Source: Sphingobacterium cavernae (GTDB taxonomy: Bacteria; Bacteroidota; Bacteroidia; Sphingobacteriales; Sphingobacteriaceae). From it: a stretch of DNA of 38,617 bases. The stretch spans positions 1 to 38,617 of the forward strand of contig NZ_VIQM01000045.1 in NCBI RefSeq assembly GCF_008520265.1, read 5' to 3'. Numbering within the stretch: the stretch's first letter is position 1; each line of letters begins with the position of its first letter. Positions 7,781 to 15,735 of the stretch are shown here, piece by piece. The notes under the pieces are model-generated. The model was not told where the DNA came from. It searched no databases and saw only the letters and a list, made by a program, of their open reading frames with translations. The translations under genes were made by a program, and so were the position numbers.

Positions 7781-8860
7781 ATGAAAAATACAGCTTTAAC
7801 AGACCATCATATTTCTTTAGGAGCAAAGATGGTTCCTTTCGCAGGATTTAATATGCCCGTACAATATTCTGGTATCAATGACGAACACGAAACTGTACGT
7901 ACAGCTGTGGGCGTATTTGATGTAAGTCATATGGGCGAATTTATCTTGAAAGGTGAAAAAGCATTAGACTTAATACAAAAAGTATCTTCTAACGATGCTT
8001 CCAAATTATACGACGGTAAAGTTCAATATGGGTATTTGCCTAATGAAACTGGTGGTATAGTAGATGATTTTTTGACATACAAAATCGACGATATTACGTA
8101 TTTATTAGTAGTAAATGCTTCTAATATTGAGAAAGACTGGAATTGGATCAGCAAATACAACACGTACGGCGTAGAAATGAAAGATATCTCAGATGAGACT
8201 TCATTATTTGCTGTACAAGGACCAAAAGCTGCGGATGCTTTGCAAAGTTTAACATCGATTGAGTTGGCTTCTATGGAGTATTACTCGTTCGCTAAAGGCA
8301 CATTTGCTGGAGTAGATAATGTGATCGTATCTGCAACAGGTTATACAGGTGCTGGAGGTTTTGAAATCTATGTAGCGAATAAAGACGCAAAAAAAGTATG
8401 GGATGCGATTTTTGAAGCTGGTGCTGCCTTTGGTATTAAACCAATTGGTTTAGGTGCACGCGATACTTTACGTTTGGAAATGGGATTCTGTCTATATGGC
8501 AATGATATTGACGATACGACTTCTCCACTAGCTGCTGGTCTTGGTTGGGTTACTAAATTCACAAAAGACTTTGTGAATAGTGAAAACTTAAAAGCTGAAA
8601 AAGAAAACGGAACGGCTCAAAAATTAGTAGGTTTCGAAATGATCGATAGAGGTATTGCTCGTCACGATTACGAAATCGTAGATGCTGAGGGTAATGTGAT
8701 CGGTCGTGTGACTTCAGGTACGCAATCGCCAACATTGAAAAAATCAATCGGTCTTGGATATGTAGATAATGCTTTTTCTAAAGCTGGTACAGAAATTTAC
8801 ATAAACATACGTAACCAAAAAATAAAAGCGGAAGTGAGAAAAGGTCCTTTTATAAAATAA
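7781..8860 (+). CDS. gcvT: Aminomethyltransferase, glycine cleavage system T protein
   Basis: This is the tetrahydrofolate-dependent T protein of the glycine cleavage system. It takes the aminomethyl group from lipoylated H protein to form methylene-THF and ammonia. [16 protein letters not shown] at the N-terminus, FDVSHMGEF, the VDDFLTYKI segment and [22 protein letters not shown] are diagnostic. I chose the ATG at 7781 ([10 protein letters not shown]), the usual N-terminus, giving 359 residues; ATG 7778 and TTG 7775 are in frame just upstream. It is a single-gene transcript with its own -7 box and a strong terminator. Genes for the H and P proteins are not in this window. Confidence 0.95.
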   Translation: MKNTALTDHHISLGAKMVPFAGFNMPVQYSGINDEHETVRTAVGVFDVSHMGEFILKGEKALDLIQKVSSNDASKLYDGKVQYGYLPNETGGIVDDFLTYKIDDITYLLVVNASNIEKDWNWISKYNTYGVEMKDISDETSLFAVQGPKAADALQSLTSIELASMEYYSFAKGTFAGVDNVIVSATGYTGAGGFEIYVANKDAKKVWDAIFEAGAAFGIKPIGLGARDTLRLEMGFCLYGNDIDDTTSPLAAGLGWVTKFTKDFVNSENLKAEKENGTAQKLVGFEMIDRGIARHDYEIVDAEGNVIGRVTSGTQSPTLKKSIGLGYVDNAFSKAGTEIYINIRNQKIKAEVRKGPFIK

Positions 8861-8880
8861 CATTAGATCTTTACAGCATA

Positions 8881-8914
8881 AAAAAGGGTTAATCGATGTC
8901 GATTAACCCTTTTT
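8881..8914. terminator. Bidirectional terminator after gcvT, overlapping the converging gene's end
   Basis: AAAAAGGGTTAATCGA (8881-8896) and TCGATTAACCCTTTTT (8899-8914) are perfect 16-base arms around a 2-base centre; in practice the innermost pairs will open to form the loop. The right arm includes the last codons and the TAA (8903-8905) of the converging gene at 8903-9133, so it serves both strands. Confidence 0.9.
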
Positions 8915-9133
8915 GCTTTTCTTAGCCGCAGATTGCTGTTCTTGTTGTTTTTTGATGTAATCTGTTTTTACATGTTTTAATAGAACTACTTTCAAGTAAA
9001 TCAACACAACCGAAACTGCGATTGCAATCCCTAGAATAAGCATATTACCACTTTGGTAAGCAGATATACCACTCATCACCAAAAAGATAATCCCTAGATT
9101 CAGCAAAAGATTTAGTACAAATTGTTTTTTCAT
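8903..9133 (-). CDS. Small two-helix membrane protein (DUF6358-like)
   Basis: This 76-residue protein has two membrane segments (about 8-27 and 29-51) followed by a basic tail rich in K and Q (KKQQEQQSAAKKSKKG). The pattern LNLGIIFLVMSGISAY then VSVVLIYLKVVLLKHVK resembles a small Sphingobacteriales family I believe is labelled DUF6358; that name is from memory. Its start overlaps the upstream gene's stop by one base (TAATG), so the two are co-translated. Its last codons lie inside the gcvT terminator hairpin. Confidence 0.7.
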   Translation of the reverse strand: MKKQFVLNLLLNLGIIFLVMSGISAYQSGNMLILGIAIAVSVVLIYLKVVLLKHVKTDYIKKQQEQQSAAKKSKKG

Positions 9134-9432
9134 TATTTTTTATTTTGATCCAAAACGACCCTTTTACGAAGTAAAAAGAAATAAACTAGCCCTGCGAATA
9201 TATTCAATAGGATGATAAAAATAATCAATAACAACCGTTCTGAATTCGCAATACGACCCGACAACATGATTTCACGAATAGTAAGAAAAATCCATATAAG
9301 CGACACCAACAGCGCAAAACTAAATAGGATAGGAGCTATGCTAACTTTCAGCAGGAATAATACGATAGCACCTATGTAAAATATCAGACTAAAATAGAAT
9401 GCTTGAGTTGTTTGCTGATACAAATTTTTCAT
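9133..9432 (-). CDS. Small three-helix membrane protein
   Basis: This 99-residue hydrophobic protein has membrane segments at about 13-30, 32-51 and 64-86 and ends in a basic tail (LLRKRVVLDQNKK). I do not recognise a family with a known function. It is the first gene of a two-gene minus-strand unit. A perfect -7 box (TACCTTTG) ends only five bases before the ATG, implying a leaderless or nearly leaderless mRNA. Confidence 0.7.
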   Translation of the reverse strand: MKNLYQQTTQAFYFSLIFYIGAIVLFLLKVSIAPILFSFALLVSLIWIFLTIREIMLSGRIANSERLLLIIFIILLNIFAGLVYFFLLRKRVVLDQNKK

Positions 9433-9437
9433 ACCTA

Positions 9438-9445
9438 CAAAGGTA
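9438..9445 (-). promoter_or_regulatory. -7 box abutting the start codon of the 99-residue protein gene
   Basis: The minus strand reads TACCTTTG, matching TAnnTTTG fully, and ends five bases before the ATG at 9432. Transcription would start at or within a few bases of the ATG. No TTG -33 element is present at 19-21 bases. Confidence 0.5.
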
Positions 9446-9478
9446 CAAATAATGCATTGTACTCCTTAAACTAAAAAA

Positions 9479-9497
9479 GAGGCATTGATAATGCCTC
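9479..9497 (-). terminator. Terminator of the rhodanese gene
   Basis: GAGGCATT (9479-9486) and AATGCCTC (9490-9497) form an 8-bp stem with a 3-base loop. On the minus strand it is followed directly by TTTTTT. It lies 27 bases after the rhodanese stop. Confidence 0.85.
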
Positions 9498-9523
9498 CTT
9501 GTAGGTCTTTGTATATTAAGCTA

Positions 9524-9838
9524 TTAATACACGTCCAATTCTGGATCAATTTCATCTCTCCAAGCCAAGATACCTCCTTGCAAATTTGCGAGATTCGTGT
9601 ATCCTTGTTGTTCCAAAAGCATCACCGCTTGTGCACTGCGCTTTCCTGAACGGCATTGGATGATCACAGGAATATCTTTTGCTACCTTCTCAGACTCAAT
9701 TAGTATTCCAGCAAGTGGAATATTTAGTCCATTTAGGTTTGATACTTCATATTCAAAAGGCTCGCGAACATCAATTAATTGAAATTCTTCGTTGCGATCC
9801 ATCATATCTTTTAATTCTAGAACTGTAACTTCTTTCAT
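9524..9838 (-). CDS. Single-domain rhodanese-like sulfurtransferase
   Basis: From the ATG at 9838 this is a 104-residue rhodanese domain beginning MKEVTVLELKDMMDRNEEFQ. The active-site loop is CRSGKRSA with the catalytic cysteine at residue 62, and LIDVREPFEYEVSNLNG is the usual first motif. It should carry persulfide sulfur, GlpE/PspE-like, in the cytoplasm. An in-frame TTG at 9859 would add seven residues, but it sits inside a perfect -7 promoter box (9857-9864), so that start would not be transcribed; I chose the ATG. It is a single-gene unit with its own terminator. Confidence 0.9.
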   Translation of the reverse strand: MKEVTVLELKDMMDRNEEFQLIDVREPFEYEVSNLNGLNIPLAGILIESEKVAKDIPVIIQCRSGKRSAQAVMLLEQQGYTNLANLQGGILAWRDEIDPELDVY

Positions 9839-9856
9839 GTCTTTTGATTTTATAAC

Positions 9857-9864
9857 CAAATATA
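9857..9864 (-). promoter_or_regulatory. -7 promoter box for the rhodanese gene
   Basis: The minus strand reads TATATTTG, a full match to TAnnTTTG, 18 bases before the ATG at 9838. Its position decides the start codon of the rhodanese gene. No clear -33 element. Confidence 0.55.
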
Positions 9865-9929
9865 ATAGTTATGCTTTATTTCAGTGAATTATCGACTCTT
9901 ATTTATTAATTTCATTAAAATTTTACACT

Positions 9930-11231
9930 ATGAATAGATCATTACTACTATCTGTGATTTTTGCACTTATAGGTTTCAATTTAGTAGCACAACAATCTTC
10001 AACACAAATTGTTGACAAAAACTATGTACAAAGGCTTCTAAACACCTTAGCTTCAGACGAAATGGGTGGACGTCATGCCTTTAGTCCACATATTGCTAAG
10101 GCAGCAGATTTTATTGCAGAAGAATTTCGTCAAATAGGATTAGAGCCTTATGCAGAGCCAAATTTTCGCCAGACATTTCATATGAATAAAATTTATAGAA
10201 TCTCTTCTAAAGTCATTTTTGATAATAAAGAATTGACTGCAGATGAGTTTTTAATAATGGGAAATAATCCAAAGATTGAATGGAATGAGAATTCAGATAT
10301 TACAATAAAGCACATTCGTAAAGAAGACGATTTTTCAAGCACATTTAGAAAATTAGCTCAAGGAAATGATGATGTAATTGTGTTAGTAGATCCTTCGTAT
10401 GCATCGTACATTGCACGATTCAATAAAATATATTCGAGAGAAACTGTAATTGGTGAGAATCAACCAAAAGGAGCGACAAAATTATTTGTTTTAGCGAGTA
10501 ACCTCCCTAAAAAATATACGGTTAATAGTGAAAATGAGGCTAAAAAAATAGATTTTTTTAATGTAGCTGCAGTGATTCCTGGAAAATCAAAACCCAATGA
10601 ATATGTCGTGTTTTCTGCACACTATGATCATATCGGGATTATTCAAGCCGATGGTCAAGACTCTATCGCCAATGGGGCTGATGACGATGCCTCAGGAACT
10701 TCGGCAATGATTAGTTTAGCGAAATATTACAAAGAACGAGAAAACAATGAGCGCACGCTTATTTTTGTCGCTTTCACTGCTGAAGAAGTAGGTATGTATG
10801 GTTCTAAATACTTTTCGAACAACATCAATGCGGATAGCGTCGTAGCTATGATTAACATTGAAATGATTGGTAAGGATTCTAAGTTTGGACCAAATACATT
10901 GTATTTGACAGGCTATGATCGTTCGAATCTCGGTGAATTAATGCAACAAAACTTAAAAAATACAGCATTCAAATTCCATCCAGACCCTTATCCACAACAA
11001 AATTTATTTTACAGAAGTGATAATGCTGTATTGGCAGCTTTGGGTGTACCTGCACATACTTTCTCGACCTCACAAATTGATAAAGATACCTTTTACCACA
11101 CCGTAAAAGATGAAGTAAGCACATTGGATATTGACAATATTACATCCAGTATAGAAGCAATAGCACTTGGCGCGGAAGAAATTGTGAATGGCAAACAAAC
11201 ACCTAGTCGAGTAGAAAAATTGAAAGACTAA
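9930..11231 (+). CDS. Secreted M28-family zinc aminopeptidase
   Basis: This 433-residue protein has a signal peptide (MNRSLLLSVIFALIGFNLVA, cleavage near 20-21). A protease-associated-like insert sits in the middle, with the M28 metallopeptidase domain at about 205-420. Metal and catalytic residues visible are H231 (AHYDHIG), the D251-D253 cluster (GADDDASG), E285 and E286 (TAEEVG) and H390 (TFYHT). The fourth ligand position reads INIEMIG, with Glu where many members have Asp. The products are probably free amino acids released from peptides outside the inner membrane. It is alone on its strand and converges with the SusCD operon across a shared terminator. Confidence 0.9.
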   Translation: MNRSLLLSVIFALIGFNLVAQQSSTQIVDKNYVQRLLNTLASDEMGGRHAFSPHIAKAADFIAEEFRQIGLEPYAEPNFRQTFHMNKIYRISSKVIFDNKELTADEFLIMGNNPKIEWNENSDITIKHIRKEDDFSSTFRKLAQGNDDVIVLVDPSYASYIARFNKIYSRETVIGENQPKGATKLFVLASNLPKKYTVNSENEAKKIDFFNVAAVIPGKSKPNEYVVFSAHYDHIGIIQADGQDSIANGADDDASGTSAMISLAKYYKERENNERTLIFVAFTAEEVGMYGSKYFSNNINADSVVAMINIEMIGKDSKFGPNTLYLTGYDRSNLGELMQQNLKNTAFKFHPDPYPQQNLFYRSDNAVLAALGVPAHTFSTSQIDKDTFYHTVKDEVSTLDIDNITSSIEAIALGAEEIVNGKQTPSRVEKLKD

Positions 11232-11237
11232 TTGATA

Positions 11238-11275
11238 ATAAAGAACCTCCAAGCTTTCGCTTGGAGGTTCTTTAT
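11238..11275. terminator. Shared terminator between the M28 peptidase and the SusCD operon
   Basis: ATAAAGAACCTCCAAGC (11238-11254) and GCTTGGAGGTTCTTTAT (11259-11275) form a perfect 17-bp stem with loop TTTC. It lies between converging genes, 6 bases after the peptidase stop and 16 bases from the stop of the last SusCD-operon gene. Confidence 0.85.
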
Positions 11276-11291
11276 CATTTAACAATGGTAT

Positions 11292-12521
11292 TTATTGAAC
11301 AATTACAATTTGTTTTAACCTTACGGCATTAATACGCCAGAAAGTTCCATCACCACCACCTTTATTTTCCAAATTACCTACGAACCCCAAAGAAACTTGT
11401 TTTGGTTCCAAAAGTGTAAACTTAAGTGCATGAGTTCCTGGAGAATTTGTCTTCAAAAATCCTAATGCCGACGAAACATTTTCAGTATTCGGTATTTCAC
11501 CGCCAAGTGCTGCAACAGTATAAAAATCACCACCAGCAGTACAATCTGGAATATCCATTTCAAAAGTATAATTCCCAGGTGGTAAAGTTACAGTTTGGTA
11601 AATCTTTCCATTGGTAATAGTTGACATATTATTTCCTGACCATCCTGCTTCCATAGCTAAGAAAGGACCACCAAAATCATAGTCTACCCCACCAAAATAA
11701 GCTCCTGAACCATCTCTAAAATTATGAACAGCAGTATTCGTAACCCAATCCGCTGGAATAGCCCATCTTCCTGATCGCGCAATGGTAGTAACAGGATTTT
11801 TGTAATTCTTTAAATACTCAGAAGTTACATCTTTGGCTAATCCTATTGCACTAAAATCTGTATAGAAGGTATCTATGCTTGTTTTTTGAGGTAAAAACAA
11901 AGTTCTATAAGAAACAGACTTTGTCGTGGCCGCTAGGTCCGAGATTACAGTGTGTAACTGATCTACGGGCACAAGAATAGTTTTTGCTCCGGTACTTGAT
12001 TCATATTGGACTTGAGTTCCAATAGGTCCAGCAGATAAGTCCATCTCTTGCCAATCAATTATAGCTTTATTATCATTGTCAATAGTAGCACTTGCAATTA
12101 ATTTATTCGAAAGACCCGCGCTGTAACGAGGACCATACGCTCTTCCAATTGCTGGAACAGCAACTGATCTATTACCTTTGTCATCAATGGTAAACAATTC
12201 TAAACTAACAATTCCTTCCGCCATTGGAATATAATGTTCCAATACGCTATTATGCGTAATATCCAATATTACAGAATCCTTGCCATCGTTCCACTTCATT
12301 AAAGCTTTTTTGATCTTTGGATCGGGTTTAACTTGTGCTTGGACTAATATACGTTCGTTACCCGAAAAGACTTTCACCGAATCAAGCTTCCCCACATATA
12401 CTACCTCACCGTCCTTAATATATTCCTTAAACTCATCCCATTTGGCACAAGATATAAAGGTTGAAATAAGAGTAAGCACAAAGATTAGCCTTATTGTATG
12501 TGTTCTATTTATCTTAATCAT
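11292..12521 (-). CDS. SusCD-associated surface lipoprotein, DUF4998/DUF5013-like
   Basis: This 409-residue lipoprotein has a type II signal peptide with lipobox LISTFISC (C25). The N-terminal half (WDEFKEYIKDGEVVYVGKLDSVKV, KKALMKWNDGKDS) resembles DUF4998. The C-terminal half ends in a carbohydrate-binding-like beta domain (YQTVTLPPGNYTFEMDIP, then FWRINAVRLKQ) resembling DUF5013. Such proteins sit in SusCD loci and are inferred to be surface glycan-binding proteins in the SusE/SusF position. It is the last gene of the SusC-SusD-lipoprotein-lipoprotein operon, 10 bases after the preceding gene. Domain names are from memory of pattern; substrate unknown. Confidence 0.8.
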   Translation of the reverse strand: MIKINRTHTIRLIFVLTLISTFISCAKWDEFKEYIKDGEVVYVGKLDSVKVFSGNERILVQAQVKPDPKIKKALMKWNDGKDSVILDITHNSVLEHYIPMAEGIVSLELFTIDDKGNRSVAVPAIGRAYGPRYSAGLSNKLIASATIDNDNKAIIDWQEMDLSAGPIGTQVQYESSTGAKTILVPVDQLHTVISDLAATTKSVSYRTLFLPQKTSIDTFYTDFSAIGLAKDVTSEYLKNYKNPVTTIARSGRWAIPADWVTNTAVHNFRDGSGAYFGGVDYDFGGPFLAMEAGWSGNNMSTITNGKIYQTVTLPPGNYTFEMDIPDCTAGGDFYTVAALGGEIPNTENVSSALGFLKTNSPGTHALKFTLLEPKQVSLGFVGNLENKGGGDGTFWRINAVRLKQIVIVQ

Positions 12522-12531
12522 AACTCATTAT

Positions 12532-13734
12532 CTATAAAGTAGTACCATATACTTTAATCTCATTGATATTTTGTGCAGTACCTCCAGCGAAATTTTCTAA
12601 ACATCTAATTCGGATATATCTCACTTTAGGTGAATTGAGGTCAACTTCCCAATTAAATCCTGCCGCAGCAGTAGCTTGATCCTCTGCATTATCCGTCCCA
12701 TATGGAAGCCCAGATGGTTTAATGACTTCATAACTTCCTAATAGTATCCAAGAATCGTCTAATGCTCCATTAAGATTTGGACTATTTGATCCATAAATTT
12801 CAAATCGCTTCATCGTAGAAAGAAAATAATATCTAGTTCCTTCTGGAAATGGACGAATCCAAAAACGACTAATCTTGGCAGATACACCCATATCAAATGT
12901 AATCATATGTGGCTGATTACCACCGTTGATTTGATGGGTAAAACTTGTATTAGGCCATCCTAATAGACCATCCCAAGCATATTCAAGTCGTGCACCATTA
13001 GTTACTTGTGGCGCATCTCCCGGAAGTACAAAAGCTCTAAATTTACCTGGATCCATTTGTTCTTCGTAGAAAGGTTTTACTTTGGTGTACAATGTATCTG
13101 AATTATTTCCCCAGTTATCTCGGACATAAATAGCAAATTCTTGTTCTAAAGTATCTAACCCTCTAATCTTGGAGATAATACTGTCGGTCTTGGTATAAAC
13201 AGATTTTTGATTATCACGTTCGTACTCATTGAAAACATTCTTTTTCATGACAATGATTGCGACATTATCACGAGAAGAATTTTTAGCTGTAAGATTATAT
13301 CCACCGAAAGCATTGGAAATTTCTAAAGAGTTGAACACTTTCCAAAAAGGAGCTTCCAAAGGTTTTACTTTTACTGATACCGGATCAGATAGGACTTCAT
13401 TACGGCTTACTGCATACAATTTCACCTCATGCTCTTCGGTATCAGCAAAACCAGCTACCACAATCGTATCTTTGTAGATAGACGATTTTACTTCCACTTC
13501 TTGACCTGTATTAATTTTATAAATAGCCTTTACGTACATTAAATTCGGAGAGCTAGGCAAATCATATATAATTTGTGCTTTCCCCTCCTGATTTATTACA
13601 CGTATATTTGAAACGACTCCTGGTTTATCAGTCTCATTACCAACAGGCTCTCTGTATTCAATTTGTTTGGTACATGCAAAGGCAAATAATGCACTCAGCA
13701 TGACTAGAAATATGTTTATTCTATTTGATTTCAT
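12532..13734 (-). CDS. SusCD-associated surface lipoprotein, DUF4959/DUF5126/DUF5000-like
   Basis: This 400-residue lipoprotein has signal and lipobox LFAFAC (C21). Three regions are visible. An N-terminal fibronectin-like part (PGVVSNIRVINQEGKAQIIYDLP) fits DUF4959. A middle beta domain (about 125-225) fits DUF5126. The C-terminal discoidin-like domain (about 255-400; YAWDGLLGWPN, ITFDMGVSAKISRFWIRP, VRYIRIRCLENFAGGTAQNINEIKVYG) fits DUF5000. The discoidin-like fold suggests glycan binding at the cell surface. It lies 18 bases after susD, in the same operon. Confidence 0.82.
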   Translation of the reverse strand: MKSNRINIFLVMLSALFAFACTKQIEYREPVGNETDKPGVVSNIRVINQEGKAQIIYDLPSSPNLMYVKAIYKINTGQEVEVKSSIYKDTIVVAGFADTEEHEVKLYAVSRNEVLSDPVSVKVKPLEAPFWKVFNSLEISNAFGGYNLTAKNSSRDNVAIIVMKKNVFNEYERDNQKSVYTKTDSIISKIRGLDTLEQEFAIYVRDNWGNNSDTLYTKVKPFYEEQMDPGKFRAFVLPGDAPQVTNGARLEYAWDGLLGWPNTSFTHQINGGNQPHMITFDMGVSAKISRFWIRPFPEGTRYYFLSTMKRFEIYGSNSPNLNGALDDSWILLGSYEVIKPSGLPYGTDNAEDQATAAAGFNWEVDLNSPKVRYIRIRCLENFAGGTAQNINEIKVYGTTL

Positions 13735-13752
13735 ACATTTAATATTTTTTGA

Positions 13753-15726
13753 TTACCAACCTGGGTTTTCTACTAGCAAAGGATTTCGTCGCGTCTCGTA
13801 ATTTCCAATAGGCCACAAATAATCCCTTGGCGAAATAAATGTCTGATTGAAAACGGTTCGTTCCACATTATAAGTCGCAGCAGTCTTTCCTGAAATTGAA
13901 AATCCTGTAATATCTTGATTCAAATATTCCGAAGACAGCTTCCAACGCTTCAAATCCCAAAAACGTTGTCCTTCAAAAGCAAGTTCGATAAGTCGTTCGC
14001 GTTGAATAATTGAACGTAAACCTTCTTTTGATTGAAATTTAGTAGGTGATTTGGAAAAATTCGTCCATGATGTAACTACACCTTGCAAACCTGCACGCTC
14101 ACGAATTTTATCTATGTACGAAATTGCTTCAGTGGATCCACCATTCACCTCGTTCAATGCTTCAGCATAACTTAAATAAAGCTCTGCTAGACGAACTTCG
14201 GGCCAAGGATAAGCTTTCCAAGTAGGTGCGTTGTTTGAATTCGTAGTTGATTCCCAGTGAACCAGTTTTTTGATGAAATATCCTGTTTCGTTCCAGTTGG
14301 TAAAGTGACCAACTCCCGAACGCTCGGCATTTTTGGCTTGTACATACATGCTATTCTCGTCCGAACCTGAACTAGCACCATCTTTCATGTACCAACGTCC
14401 ACCATCAAAACCCAAACTCGCATAGAAACGTGGCTCACGGTCGTAATTCAACCTTGCCGTCACATACCCAGGCTCTATGTAAAAACGTTCAGTACTTACT
14501 GCCGCACGAGTAGTCATGTAATTACTAAAGTCTAATGTTTTATCTTCCTCAATTGGTACACCATTTTTGGTATAAAATTGCTTAGCAACCTTAATTGGTG
14601 CTCCCCAAACGCCTTGTAATTGGAATCTATCGACATTTACACCCCTAGCCATCGGTGGCATACACAAAGCTTCATTTACAAAATAACTATTGGAAAGCCC
14701 CCATACCACTTCATCACCCCATCGCTCTGTCACAGCATTACGAATGTTGAGCTGCGTCTTGGTTTCCGTGCTTAGATTATATCGGTCATTGGTGTATTCA
14801 TATAGCTGTGCATTATTTGCCTCAGCCATTTCAATTGCAGCTTTCACAGCATCTTTTGCCTTTTCCCATTTTGTAGGATCAACCGTTGTATTCACTAACT
14901 GAATTCCGTCTTTATCAACGAATGATGCATAATCTGGATTTCCATTAAATAATGGAGATGCGGCCAACATCCATAATCGGGCTTTGATTGCTAATGCTAT
15001 AGACTTCGTAGCACGACCTAATTCCGTATTCTCATCGATAATACGTTCCGGTAATTTCTCTGCAGACTGATCTAATAAATCAGAGATGAAATTCACTACA
15101 TCATCAATCGGCTTTCTTTTGTAATACAAATCTTCTGGTTCAGCAGATTCAGGGGCATTCTCATCCACAATTGGAATAGGTCCATACATACGCATCAAGT
15201 AAAAATGATAGTATGCCTTCAAAAATTCTACTTCACCGGTCCATCTTTCGCGTTCGGCAATAGGCAAATCCGGAACAACATTCGTATTCTTAATATTTTC
15301 CAAGAAGATATTGCAATGTCTAATTGCCTGCCACATACGCAAGTAATTAAATCGTCCATCACCGCCTTTTTGGTCACCTCCCCATTCATTAAATAAGGGT
15401 TGACCAACATTCTGCATACCTTGCGCAATACGAAAGGCTGGATGCCAATGCGCTTGGTCATTTTGTGGTAACCATATCTCGTCTCCTCCCATAATGCCTG
15501 CATTAAACCATCCATCACCATTTTTGGGCAAATAAGAATAACAGGTGAATAAATATTTCTCAGCTTCTGTACGTAGTTTAAAAGCATGCTCAATTACTGA
15601 TACGTTGTCAGGTATGATATCCAAAAATTTAGAACACGAATTAAAAAGTACGGACATGGAAATGCATACTACTGAAATACCCACTTTGGCATTGCCCTTT
15701 ATTTCCTTAATTTTCATAATTTTCAA
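13753..15726 (-). CDS. SusD/RagB-family outer-membrane lipoprotein (locus 1)
   Basis: This 657-residue protein is the surface-exposed lid that captures the ligand for the partner SusC channel. The lipobox is LFNSC (C31). The N-terminal SusD-like domain shows the helical repeat region with MRMYGPIPIVDEN. The C-terminal RagB/SusD domain shows WPEVRLAELYLSYAEALNEV, DKIRERAGL and ERLIELAFEGQRFWDLKRW. ATG codons at residues 1 and 4 are both possible starts; the mature protein is unaffected. It is 9 bases downstream of its susC. At 657 residues it is longer than the roughly 500-600 common for the family. Confidence 0.93.
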   Translation of the reverse strand: MKIMKIKEIKGNAKVGISVVCISMSVLFNSCSKFLDIIPDNVSVIEHAFKLRTEAEKYLFTCYSYLPKNGDGWFNAGIMGGDEIWLPQNDQAHWHPAFRIAQGMQNVGQPLFNEWGGDQKGGDGRFNYLRMWQAIRHCNIFLENIKNTNVVPDLPIAERERWTGEVEFLKAYYHFYLMRMYGPIPIVDENAPESAEPEDLYYKRKPIDDVVNFISDLLDQSAEKLPERIIDENTELGRATKSIALAIKARLWMLAASPLFNGNPDYASFVDKDGIQLVNTTVDPTKWEKAKDAVKAAIEMAEANNAQLYEYTNDRYNLSTETKTQLNIRNAVTERWGDEVVWGLSNSYFVNEALCMPPMARGVNVDRFQLQGVWGAPIKVAKQFYTKNGVPIEEDKTLDFSNYMTTRAAVSTERFYIEPGYVTARLNYDREPRFYASLGFDGGRWYMKDGASSGSDENSMYVQAKNAERSGVGHFTNWNETGYFIKKLVHWESTTNSNNAPTWKAYPWPEVRLAELYLSYAEALNEVNGGSTEAISYIDKIRERAGLQGVVTSWTNFSKSPTKFQSKEGLRSIIQRERLIELAFEGQRFWDLKRWKLSSEYLNQDITGFSISGKTAATYNVERTVFNQTFISPRDYLWPIGNYETRRNPLLVENPGW

Positions 15727-15735
15727 TTAATAGAG

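Noticed and set aside
15228..15593. 121-codon frame on the minus strand within susD
   Set aside because: It is an out-of-frame shadow of the SusD coding sequence, which is continuous and well supported.
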